Shown piece after piece: positions 1 through 12,000 of a DNA stretch of 64,000 bases. The notes under the pieces are model-generated. The model searched no databases, was not told the DNA's origin, and saw only the letters and a list, made by a program, of their open reading frames with translations. The DNA comes from Caecitellus pseudoparvulus. Its lineage: Eukaryota; Bigyra: Bicosoecida. Made by a program: the position numbers and the translations under genes. Position 1 is the stretch's first letter. Every line of letters begins with the position of its first letter. The stretch lies in the NCBI GenBank assembly GCA_965644315.1, contig CBFFRQ010000087.1, positions 79,724 to 143,723 of the forward strand, read 5' to 3'.

Positions 1-370
1 GGCGGGCCTTGGGCGGTGGCGGCGCCGAGGTGTCCACTCGTGGCGCTGGGCCGTGCTCTGCCCCATCGCTGGGCTTGTGTTGCATCTTTGCCGAGAGCTT
101 GCACAGGAATGTAGGCCTTGGATAGCTGTGAATAATCCTGATAGCACGTTGCAGTACCTGATTCGGGAGGGATGCGCGTTGCGGGTGGAGAAAGCGAGCC
201 ACAATGCCACCGCAGCGTTTCGCCTGCGTTGCGTTTGTCCCTGGCAGACAACCCACGCTGCAGGGGTCTGGTACGGCAACAAAAGCCCATCAAGGCAGAT
301 GTTGGTACCGATTAATAAGATGACAAGTGAATTTGGAAACACGCAGTGCTCATGCGCAACAGCTCAGTCC
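1..370. other. No gene recognised
   Basis: No reading frame here has coding character and no RNA gene is apparent. It lies 3' of the coiled-coil gene that ends at 371 and may hold that gene's 3' UTR. Confidence 0.4.
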
Positions 371-1249
371 TCAGCGCCCCTTGGGGTACACTGGTCTAGC
401 CAGCACCTGCGCCACCTCGTCAACCAGTCGCCGTGACCGCAGCACGGCATCCTCGGCAAGGCCCTGATGCTCAACCCCTTCACAACCATCAAGCGGCACA
501 CCTACAGCGGCTGCGAGCCCCGCCAAGGCCGGCGTGCCCACGCCGGCTCTGTGCGGTGACCCGGCGGGTGGCGGCTCCTGCAGCGCAAACGCAGCATCCG
601 ATGCACGCCCCAAGGCCAAGCGCGCTGACTTCGCCACAGCGTCCAGACTGGCTTCCACATCGGTAGGGCTGTGCACACACTGATGCTGCCGCTTCCCACG
701 CAGAGCCAAGAGGCTGCCCTCAGCAGCGATGGAGGAAGATAGCGTGCGTTGGGCTTGCTGCACCGCCCGTGAGAACTCCTCACCATGACTGGGCCCTCCG
801 AGGGCATGTGAGCCGTCCAGGTCTTGTATGGGCAAGTGTGTGGCCCGGTCTGCGGCCGCTGCCTGCACTAAGCTGTGCAGCTGTGAGGGTCGCGCGGGGA
901 GGCGGTGCTGCTTGGCAACCAACGCTGGCTGGTCGGGAGCTGGGCTGCTTCATACCTGAGGGAGAGGCACGAAGGAGCCATGCAGTACTGCTTCATGTAT
1001 CTGATGCAACTGAGGCGCTGCTTCCTGGAGCTCTGCAAAGGCCTGCAAGCCAAGGGGAGCGTGGGTGGGCTGCCTGGCGTTGCGGTGGCGTTTCAGCCAA
1101 CTCACAGCTGCCAGTTCTCCCTGGTCACTCTGAAGTGCCTTGAGGGTACTTCGCAGATCTTCTACACTGGACCTCAGCTCATCCACCGTGTCCTGCCGCT
1201 GCTCCAGATCTTGCCCCAAACGTGCCACACGGCGCTGTGTGCTGTCCAT
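371..1249 (-). CDS. Coiled-coil protein of unknown function
   Basis: I do not recognise this gene. Two exons are proposed: 1249-956 and 880-371, joined in phase 0 by a GTATGA donor and a CTCACAG acceptor, giving about 267 residues. The N-terminal ~50 residues start MDSTQRRVARLGQDLEQR and show the heptad-like, charged, Leu-rich pattern of a coiled coil. The second exon is Ala-rich and helical, with little low-complexity sequence and a C-terminus ending in VLARPVYPKGR. An upstream in-frame Met at 1303 is an alternative start; I prefer 1249 because the coiled coil begins directly after it. The gene diverges from the secreted esterase at 1424, so the two may share the ~175-bp gap as promoter. The length and coiled coil would fit a small complex subunit, but that is only a guess. 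Confidence 0.55.
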
Positions 1250-1423
1250 GCTTCGGCAGGGGCTCTTGGCCAGCACAATTCGCACTCGCGTCCACAAAAG
1301 CAAATTCTATCACACCACACCGTCCCGTGCGCTGGCAAGACACCGCTTCTGAAATCTAAGCTCAGATCTGTATTGTTCCTCCGTTGGCTTCAGTACCCTC
1401 TCTGCGTAGCACACGTGGTGGCC

Positions 1424-2913
1424 ATGGGCTCGCCTTGGCCGCAGGCGACTCTGCTTGCCGTGGGTGTCCTTGCAGCTGTGGCGACTGCTGCCGCCGCTAG
1501 CCCACACGCACGCACTGAGGCGGACCAGCCGTCATGGCTTACAATCACAGCATGGTGAGACTGTCCTTGCGCGCTGTGCTCCCAGCCATGCCGGGCAGGC
1601 TGAGAGTTGTGCGCTTTCAGCCATGCACCCACACCACGTGCATTTCACTCGCTCCGTGCAAAGGTACCCCAACGAAGTCCGTATCTTTCCCATCTGCACA
1701 CCATTCTTACAGCAGGTGGCTGTGTCGGCGCCCCCATTGCTGAGCTCACAACCCACCGCTCCCCGGCTCTGCGCAGCAACTCCCCCCCGGCAGCCAGCTG
1801 TACCTGCGAGGTGATGGTCAGGGGCTTTCGTGGGAGAAGGGCCAGGCCATGGTTCCCAGTGGTGTCGACCAATGGTCCCTTAAGCTGCCTCTTTCGCGGG
1901 CCAGCCCCGCACACCTGCAGGTAAAGTGCCTCGTGGACGACTCCGTGTGGCAAATTGGCCCCAACACTGACCTGGACCTGCAGCCCCTGTGGGCTGCAAA
2001 TGCTTCCGTCACGGCAGCTGCCACTGCGTCCATCACGCCTGGCTTTTTTGTCAAGTCTGGCACCGTGCAGCTGCACGCGTTGAGTGCAGCGTATTCGCCA
2101 GAATTGCAGAATGTGCGTGAAGTCTCAGCGTACCTCCCCCCAGCCTACGTGGAGAACAAGTACGCCGTGTTCCCAGTCCTGATCATGCACGATGGGCAGA
2201 ACCTGTTCGCTGCAAACGAGTCAGCATTTGGCACTGCTTGGATGATCCAAGACACCATGGACACCCTCATCGCTGAGGGGGACATGCAGCAGGTTGTCGT
2301 GGTGGGCGTGGCCAACGTCGGCGCCAACAGGACGTATGAGTACACGTATGACGTGGACCCAACTGTGCACGACGGTGGAGGTGCTGATGCATACCTGGAC
2401 TTCCTGGAACTGAACCTGTATCCTTGGATTCAGGCGACTTACCGAGTGCAGCCTCTGGTCCCTGGCATTGGCCCATCGGCCTCACGGTGGAGCATGATTG
2501 GCTCGTCGCTGGGCGGGCTCCTCTCCTGCTACGCTGGGTGGACACGCCCCAACATCTACGGGAAGGTCGGCTGCATGTCCAGCTCCTTCTGGTGGAACAA
2601 CGAAAGCTTCAACAACACAATCTTGGAGACGCCCCCCTCTGTCGGCCCACCGCACCCGGACGTCGTGTTCTACCTCGACTCAGGGAATGCTGGCCCAGAC
2701 AACGATGACGTCGTGCAGACGACCACTGTCTTCAAGCACCTTCTGGCAGACGGGTACACTCGCAATGAGACGGTTTTTCACTACGTGCAGCCTGGGGGTC
2801 AGCACAATGAGTACTATTGGGGGAAGCGCTTTGACGTGCCCTGCAAAGCACTCTTCCCCCCCGCAGCGCAAGCTGTGCTGCCCATGCACACAGGCGACTA
2901 CGTGCATGCGTAG
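1424..2913 (+). CDS. Secreted esterase D-family alpha/beta hydrolase with N-terminal CBM-like domain
   Basis: Probable secreted carboxylesterase of the putative-esterase (enterochelin esterase/esterase D) family. Exon 1 at 1424 encodes a clear signal peptide (MGSPWPQATLLAVGVLAAVA followed by Ala-rich residues) and runs to a GTGAGA donor near 1555. The main exon starts near 1777, after a GCGCAG acceptor, and ends at 2913. A very short exon near 1621-1663 would reconcile the phases, but its donor is weak, so the 5' structure is unsure. The main exon opens with LYLRGDGQGLSWEKG, the start of a CBM20-like sugar-binding beta domain that often precedes this esterase family. The catalytic domain follows: LIMHDGQNLF, the nucleophile elbow GSSLGG near 2505-2520, an Asp candidate in YLDSG, and His in GGQHNEYYW. 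The natural ester substrate cannot be read from sequence. It is tail-to-tail with the giant gene ending at 3005. Confidence 0.8.
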
Positions 2914-3004
2914 AAATCGGCTGAATTACCGCTTGCAATGCATGACGTGCCTGCTCATCAAGTTTCTGTCGTGGGGGCGGTCAGGCCGCCCGGCCACTTT
3001 CGCG

Positions 3005-6000
3005 TCACTTTCTCAGGCTTGGCAGTGGCAGTCTACGTCTCGTTCGGCGCCCACGCACAGTCTTGTTGGCACTGCGACCTCGTAGTGCGCTTGATCGCCC
3101 TGACGCTTGCCGTGATGCAGCCACGGCAGATGCTGGGACAATTTCTGACGCAGTCGCATCAGTCTGCCCAGTGCTGTGCTCCATCAGAGCTGTCGGTGAC
3201 ACTCCAAGCACCTCAGCCGCTTGCCTCCTGCTCTTGCTGGGCAGTCCTTTCGCTGTGTTCAGTGCCGTCATTCTCAGGTCATACTGAGCTAAGACACGCG
3301 GAAACAAGGTCGCCAAGCTGATGGTGAGAAAGAACGCTGCCTGTAGCGAAATCAGTACGGCGCTTGTGCTGTTTTCTCCGGCATTTGTCCCCAGTGAAGC
3401 GTTTGTGGTGCTGAGACCCTCCGTGACAGAGTGATGGTGGGTCACGATGAAGGCCATGCTGGCAATGAGAATCACAAGTGACAGTGCTTCTAGAGCTGTG
3501 TTCTTCGGGCCCAGGAACGGCCTCTTGTGGGTGTGCAGCCACAAGGACGCGACCCCCACAACCAAGGCTACCATGGCCTGGTCGTACCCGTCATCCAAGC
3601 CTAGCGGCAAGACGGCCAAGATGAACTTGTGGGCAAAAACCACCAACTCATACCAGTACATGTGCCGCGCAGTAGAGTAGCCATCGTAGAGCAAGAGCCA
3701 CCTGGCCTGGAACTTGGAGCGCAGCAGCTGCTGGGGGGAGGTGTTGCGAAGCAGCAGGTACAGTGCCACTGGCGCCACCAGCCCCCCAGCCAGGAGCACG
3801 ATGAGGGAAACAGTCATTGCACTGGCGTGTTCCCCTTCGAGACACTGCACGCTGTAGTCGCCGCGCAAGAAGGACAGCCCCCCGATAGAGCGCAGCGTGC
3901 AGCTAAGCATGCGGGAGCTCTGAACGCAAAGGAGGGCGTAGTTGCAGTAGAAAACTGCAAGCAGTGTTGGCGAGAGCCTGATCTTCTTCATGTGCCCGCA
4001 GCATGTCGTCCGCCGCCTGGCATTTATGGGGATGTACACCAACTTCCACGTTCGCAGCAAGGCAATCGCACTGGCGATTGCGACGGCGAGGAGGCACATG
4101 ATCACCGGAAGACTCAGCGCCGCTCCCCACCGCTGGAGCGTTCCAAGCTTGGCGAGGCATTCAAAGACATTGTTTTCTGTGAAGTTCACGAACATGACCA
4201 TCACCGCAGAGCCAACGTACTTGCGGAACACCTCTGGTTGGTAGATGCCTAGCGTGCCGTAGATGGCCAGGATTTGGAAGTGGCTGACTCCAATGCGCAG
4301 CGAAGCAAGGTCAACTGACGCACCCGGTTTCCACTCCTCAGTCCCAAACTTTGACGACACCAAGACACACACGACGACAGCCCCTAGGATGGCAAGCACG
4401 CCAGCGCAAAGGACCGCGATGGATGTCTTGTCGTTGGCGCACTTCAGGCAGCCTGGTCCGTCCACTGCGAAGCCATCAGCACATACAGCGCACAGAGGAC
4501 CTGTGTACCCTTCGCGACACTCAAACGTGCCATTGCTCCCAACCCCACAGCCTCCAGGACGAGGGCAGCGCACGACTGTGACGTCGGCCGTCAGTTCCTC
4601 ACGAGGCAAGCTGTCCGCCAGCTGAGCTCCTTTGAATGCGAAGAAGTCTGGCAGCAACTCAAGGCGCCCAGCACCACACTTGACCCCTCGCTCAGGGCAC
4701 GTCTGACAGGGCATGCCTCCCCCGTCCGACCACAAGCCGCGCCCACAGAGCTGGCACTGCAGGCCAGATGACCCGAGAGGCACCGCTGCTCCTGGACTGC
4801 AGCCGGTTGACGTAACTGCGAAACTGGCGCTACCAGCAGGGCGACCGCCAAAGTTGCAGCTAGTGGTGAAATTGTACACCACTCCCTTCTCGCCTGAGAA
4901 AGCCAAGGCTGTGAACGGCAGCAGCCCACCTGCAGCTGTCTGCGAAACGCCCTCCAACGATGCGTTGCCAGAACTGCCTGCAAAGTCAACTGTGCACGTA
5001 GTGAAGTTGTCCTCCACCATCCACTCCCCGGAAACTTCATCAATGACTTTTGCGGAGAACCCTAGGGGGGTCCCAGATGGCGTCTCGGGCAACGCTGGTG
5101 AAACAACGCGCAACCCAAGCGCAGGCGTCCTTGACATGAGCGCTTGGGACAGCAACGTGGCCCCACTTGGAAGAACGCAACGTGCCCTCAAACTCAAGGA
5201 AGTGTTTAGCGGAGCATCAACTGTGAGTGAAGGGAATGCCAAGAGTGAGAGGCTTGTGTCCAGCTGCCCTGTACCGCCTCCGAGGCTGGCGCTGGTGGGA
5301 TGCAAGACCTCAAGTGTGCAAGATGTCAGCGTCAAAGGCACCGCGCTAGCTGCTGCCGATGCGCTATCGCTGGGTACGACATGCAGAGAAAGTGGACTTA
5401 GGAGTGGCACCTTCAAGTTTGCCGAGCTTGGAAACAGCACGCTCGGTAAAAGTTGGACAATGTCGATGCGGACTGGTGCCATCCCGACCATAAGTGGGGG
5501 GGAGGCCAGCACCGCGCCACCAAGGGCACACCTTGCCACAAGTCTGAGCGTCGCACGGGAATTCGGCCCAAGTAGTCTGCTTTTAAATGCAAAGTCTGTG
5601 CCTGGGGCGGTAAGCGCACTTTGAGTGTTCACCAGCCTCCACAGCGAGCTCCCATCCTGCATGACTACCGAGCATGAGAAGCGTGGAGCCTGCCCAAAGA
5701 CCTGTGCGCCAGTTGAGAAGGAGGGCTGCACAGCGAGCTCCACTGAGTCCATGTATGTCAAGTTGCTGAGGGCATTGGATCGAACCTCCAGCACGGCTGA
5801 AGGTGTGCTGAGGGTGGCAGAGAGGGGCGGCGGGTCGCCATCAGTGACCGAAGCGCGCTCGCACCGAACCACCACCCGGCTTGCCTTGCCAAAGAAAGAA
5901 TCCTGCACTGCAATGTCAGATATTGAAATTGTGTCATTCACCATTTCATGCACGACGGGCGCGCCAAGTAGCTGTGCTGTGCTGGAATTGCTTGCCTCTA

Positions 6001-9000
6001 CGGACAGCCCGCAGGAGAGCTCCCAAGCCTCAAGCCCAGCTGGGAGAGCTGTTCCAGCGATGAAGACACCAAGAGTGACTTCGAACTTTGATACTTGCCC
6101 TGTGACACTTGGGTACACTTGCACAGGTGGGGGTCGAATCCACCGCAGTTCAAGCGCTGAAAGTCGTGCCGCCTGCACCGCTGGCGCAAGCTGCACCCCC
6201 CTGTACTCGCACTGGAGCTTCCACTGGAAGCGCTTCGTGCACGTGGAGTTAGCCCTGCTGGCATCTGTGACTTCCACTATGGGTCGCAATCCGGAGAAGG
6301 CTATGCTGCTTCCTTCTGTTGGCAGTGTGCCAAGCGCGCTGGTTCCCGAGGCCAGCCGGGCAGCTTCCCCGGCACACAAGCTGGAAACTGAGAGAGTGCA
6401 CCTTGTCCCCTGAACCAGTTCACCACTTGCCACACCCAGGTCTGTTGCAATGATGTGAGCTTGGATATCTTGCGCTGTGCTTCCAACTGCGAGTACCGCC
6501 GGCGGGGGAACAGCAAAGACTGCTGTGATAGTTGGAACTGACACTTGCACTGCAATAGATGCGAGCTGGAATCGACCAAGCCACAGGCACTCCGATGTCA
6601 CGTTAATAAGACTACCGTGTTGTGAGACTTGAATGCCGTACTTTGCCATCGGGAAAAGCAACCCCACCCGATCAATTTCATGTTCGCTCTGCTCGCTGAT
6701 GAGCAAAGGTCGCACTCCGGTCTCTGCTGCAGCACTCCATCCGCATTTCACGGAAGCAGCGGCAGCGGTTGAAGCGGGGAAGTCCCAGATTGCTCCAAAG
6801 GAGCTGTAGTACTCTGATGCGCCGGGTGCAGCAAGCTGAATGGACCATGCTGACGCACTCCAAGCGACCTGTCCCGCTTGCGTTGACGGCCACATGCTGC
6901 TCTGCACGGGGCGAACTAGCTGCGGTGTGATGGACGCAGACACTACTTGCAAAAGTGTTTCGGTGCTGAAGCTGCTTTGTTGCCATTTGCAGTCGCAAGA
7001 GATGACTGTCCCAGTTCCTGGGCTAGCCACTATCCGGAACGTGTGGAACGTTGCGTTGCCTTCACTGCCCACATCAACCGGCCCAGAACCGAGCAGTTGG
7101 AACGATGAACTGTCACCCGCGTTTGTAGAAGAGACATTCAGGGTAGACCAGAGGGTTAGTGCTTGCAGCTCAGGGGAAAGGCGCGAGCGCATGAAGCCGG
7201 GCGATTCTTGCACCAAAGCACATTGCGTGCCTTGCAGCAGCTCCTCAGCAAATGCACTGGCCAGCACGCGCACTGAAGGGAGTCCAGGGGAGAGTGGTGC
7301 AGCCAAAGAAAACGTTCGTGAACTAGTCAGCTGTACTGCAGGCTCAGTGTTCACCCACTGAACTGAAACCGACGGGCTGACGACTTGCAGCCCTCCAGGG
7401 GGCGTGCTGAATAAGGTGCCGTCCACCCAGGTGCAGGTTGCGGTCAAACCTGTTGCAGAGCCAAACTTCCCAGCTGCATATGCATCGAACTCCACACAAC
7501 CATCCCTCAACTTTGCAGCGCTAAACTCTGCCGATATGGCAGTGACCTGTTGGAACACTGGGAGCAGCTGTGACTCAGTGCTGCTTGTCACTGTACACGA
7601 GAAATCCACAGTGCTGTTTGCAAGCTGTGCACCCGATGCCAAGAAGCACACGCGAGGCTTTGGGCTGATGAAGTAGGTTGTCGAAGGGTCGTTGCTTGGT
7701 AGCACATTCAACGGGCTCGCAGTCAGGGTGTCTGAGTGCCAATCGAGGGAAAGGGCTTGGAGAGCGAGCTCTACGGCATCTGTGGCAAACGCCACTGTAG
7801 AAAGATACGTGCAGACGGCTTCAACGTCCACAGTCTGAGCGCGTGTTCCAGTTAGGCCTGGTGAAACGGTGAAGCAAAGGCTGTTGCTGTCCGGCTGACA
7901 GACAGTATTGTACATGGTCGCATCGCCAGCGATCGTTGCATCGCCCTCGGATTTCGTAATTGAAAGTTTGCAAGCTGCAAGGGAACTTGGTACGGTGGCG
8001 GTGGTGTTGGGAAAGGAAACGGTGGCCTGGATGCGGCCGTTCATAGGAACAACTTGAGCGAATCGCGGGCCGCTCGGCAACAGCTGCGGCGAGCCCACAA
8101 GCTGGAGGCTGTGCTGGATGTGATGCGAGAGCACAATCAATGATTCCTGTGTTCTGACGACGTCCCCATTTGGCCACGTACAAGATGCAGCGAGGGTGCC
8201 TGTCACACCGAACACGTTCTGTGCGCCACTCTTCAAAACCAGGGGGACCCCTACAAACTCCAACTCAATCTCTTCTGATCCACTCCCCGTGTCAGTTGAG
8301 TCCAGTTCTGTATCATACTCAATGCGGCTTTCATCCTCGCCGAGAGCGACCAGCGTCGCGAGATGCCCTCCCAAGGTCAGCGTGCACACAGTTGAGAAAC
8401 TGCCTGAGACACCAGACGGCAGGCCCAGCCGAAGCAGTGGCAGTGGCTGAAGCTCAAAGGGTTCTGCATCACTTGTTCCAGAGAGTGCATCCCAGTTGGC
8501 TTGGGTGGTAGGAAGGGCCCCAATCTCCACGCTGACTGAATCGAATGACGGAGTGGACATGGTCAGGTTCACGACAGCTTGCCTGGACACTTCCAGGGTG
8601 TCTCCGTTAGGCTGCACACAGGTTACAATTAAAGTGACTGTTGCATCAAACAGATCTTGAGGAGAGACCCGCTTTATGGAGACACCCAGAGGCTCCAGCT
8701 TTACGATCCCATCGACACTGCTGAGCTCAGATGAGCCTAGCAGCGTGAGCGCACTCGCTCCAGTGCTGACCTGCCCCCGAATCTCAGGGGTGCATGTTAC
8801 CGAGGCAGTTTCTTGCAGCACGCCAGAGGGATTGAAGAGCCCAACAAACAAGCTGTGAGAGGCGAGCAGTGGCGCTGTCGCTGCTGAAACTGGCACTTGC
8901 ATGGAAGGCGTGTCTTGCAGCGGCGTTTCCAGCACCTCATCCATCCAATCAACTTGCAGCGGTTGCAGTTGGGCGACTTGGTCTGCTGCAGTTTTCACTA

Positions 9001-12000
9001 CCTCTGCAGTGCTGAGTCTGCAGAAAGCTTGGAGGTAGTATTCGTTCGAGCCAGCTGCTTGAGACCCGTCGATGCCCAAGTTGTCAAATGTGGCAACGCC
9101 AGCTGAGTTCAAGGCGGACCTCGTCGAGCCAACAAGGCTTGCTAGTGAAGTCGTGCGAGCGTCATTCAACTGAACCCAGCACTCTCCCGGAGATGAGTTG
9201 TCGCCCTCGCCTCCCGCCGACTCTTCACTTGCGGAGGCGGTCAGTTGCAGCTGCACTGTGGGGGCAGGTCGGAGAGCGACGACAGCGTCAACGGTTGATG
9301 CTGCTCCCGACGGTATGGAGCTAGTGGCTGTGAAGTTGATAGTGGGAGGAACTACAATCACATCAAATGTGAGAGGACTAAGGCTTCCACAATTTACGAC
9401 AAGCTTTAGCGCCGCTCCAGACGTAGCCTTAGTGCCAAGAGGGCCTATGGGTACGCGGCCCTCCTCAGCCCTGAAAGTGCTTCGTGTCAGCATGGGGATG
9501 GTCTCTCCACTGCTCGTCTCGGTGTTGACTATACAAGTGGTCTCCGAGTCTGAATCAACAACCTGGCCGTCCTCGTTCAGCAGAGTCACTGTGAAGGGAA
9601 TGCCTGGCGTGACCATGCGCGCGAGCAGCTCCAGGGGAGCTGTCTCGTTGCGATCATGAGTTGCGCGCACAGCTGGGAGAAGCAGCCCTAGCCCACCCAG
9701 AGCGCTTGACCTGCATGTTCCAGACGTGTCACAGAAGGCAGCTCCTTCAGATCCCCGCAGCATGATCGAGTTACGTTGCATGGCTGTGGTAGTCTGCAGC
9801 TGCATGGCGGACACTGAGGCAGCTGCGTAGATGCCTGCGCCCGACCCCTTAGGACCCTGCACGCCCCCCATGGATTCGACTGATATTGATGTGCGTATCC
9901 TGGCTTCATCTGCCTGCCCTGCTGGTGAGTCAACGAACCAAGGCTCCTCGCCTGTGGCAAGTGGAACAGCCTGCAATCCCGTGTCACCCGCGCCGGCGAT
10001 CCCGCTAAGGACAATGGCAGCCACACTCTCGGCAGAGAAGCCACTTGCTGGTGTTCCAGCAAAAGACGAAAGGGCATTTGCAGCAGATGATCCATTGAGG
10101 CCAGTGGTGCGGTCTCCCCAAACCCGGATTCCCTCCACCGTCGTGACCGCGTTCCCAAGCAGCGCCAGAGAGGCGCCTGAGCCGGCTGTATTATTTGTCA
10201 TTTCATTTGAGATGAAAGCAACTTTCTCACAGCCTACCGCAAGCATGCCGGCGCCGATACCACCAAGCGCGCTGTTTGCAACGAACATGCTGTTTGCCAC
10301 GTGTGCAGAGCTGTTGACGAACGCCAACGCTGCACCAAGCCCAGACTCAACAGTGTTGTTGAAGAATGTGGAGGAAGACAAGGACACTGTTCCGTTGCGA
10401 AAGGAAAGGCACCCTCCCGATTTGCCCGCAGTCGAGCCCTGACAGAGTAGTGTGGACACTGCAAGACTGCAGCCGCCGCAGCTATCCACGGAGATTCCCC
10501 CTCCACTGTGCCCCGCGCCAGCGCGAAGGACAGTCATGTCACTGATGAAGGCTTGCGTATATGATCCAGTAAGTGCGATCCCCCCTCCGATCTCAGTAGC
10601 TCTGCAATCTTCCAACTTTGCTCGCTCCACTGTCACAGTAGCACCGTCAACAAGCAACGCTCCCCCAACGCGAGCGGCGGATCGGTACACCTGAAGGTTT
10701 GAGAAGCGTGTATCGATTCCCGTTACGAGCACGGCACCACCGCTTTCTCCCGCACTTGTGGTTTCAAGGGACATGTCAAAGATGCTGATTTCTGGCCTGT
10801 CGGAAGCCTGAAGCCGTCGCCGCAAAGTACTGGGAACTGCCTTGCCTCGGAGCACAAGTCCTCCTCCTCGCTGCGTAGCAGTGCAGTTTCGAATGGCAAC
10901 TGAATCAATGTGTGCTGAACGTACGTTTCCTAGAAAGGCAGCACCGCCTTCCTGTGAGGCACAAGAATCAAAGCCCACGTGCTTCATTCTGACGGACATG
11001 GCACTGGCGCCAGCGTCCACATGCAGGGCCCCTCCAGCTCTTGCTGACGTGCACCGCTCAAATCTGACGTTCTCAATGCGGAGAGTGGAGCCCACTGGCA
11101 TGCCTAAAGTTTTATTGCTTGCTTTAATATCAAGTACGGCACCATCTCCTTGGCTCGAGGCGTCAACGAAGGAGGCGTTCAGAACTTGGACGGTGGCCGA
11201 GTCGAAGGCACGTGTGGTAGCGATGCAAGCAGACGAACACGAAACATTCAGAGCATACACGCCAAACATGCTCAAGTCAACATGAGCGACGGGGCGCAGA
11301 TCAAGCAGCCCAGCAGACCCAAGTGACTGCACATTGGAAGCCACGGAACTGTCAAGTTCAACCACTGTTCGCAAGCTCGAGTTAGTACTCCCGCGGGGCT
11401 GAAACAAAGCACCCGCTCCCAGCGACAGTTGGTCGATGCTCATCTCACTTGCTTGGAACTTGTACAGCAGTCCAGCCGATGACTTTGGTTTGGTAAAGCA
11501 GAAACTGAAGCCTGGCACTGGCTCGTCACATGGAAGCCTGCGGATGCGTTGCTCGTTCAGGTCGGCAACGAAGCAGGACGAGGAGGCGGATCCAGAGGCA
11601 CTCCAACCCATTGGCAATGCACTTTGAGTACCCCAAGGCAGCAATCCCCCTGCGACTGACGCACTGTCCAAGCTTGTTTCAGTGAAGTGGACGAGCTGGA
11701 GCGGGTCATGCGGCAGTGCAACCGTTGAAATGTTCCGCATCGGAGTGACAGCGCTCAGAACCTGGCGGTGAAAAGGCAGCTCTATGCGAGGCAGCTCACA
11801 TCGCCGGCTATGTGCTGCCTGCTTTTGAGTCGAAACACTTGCAGGGGCAAGCCAGGAAACGCAAGTGTCTGCCTCAGCCTGAACTGACACTGCTTCAAAC
11901 CCTGGTGGGCACTCCAGCAGCATGTCTGGTGCAAAAGTATGATCAGTATGTAGAACGACCCCTCCTCTCATTAAGGTGACGTCTTTCAGTCGAATTTGGT

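Noticed and set aside
769-1558. Plus-strand frames across 769-1558 upstream of the esterase
   Set aside because: They are antisense to the coiled-coil gene. Only the last part, from the ATG at 1424, encodes a signal peptide and is kept.
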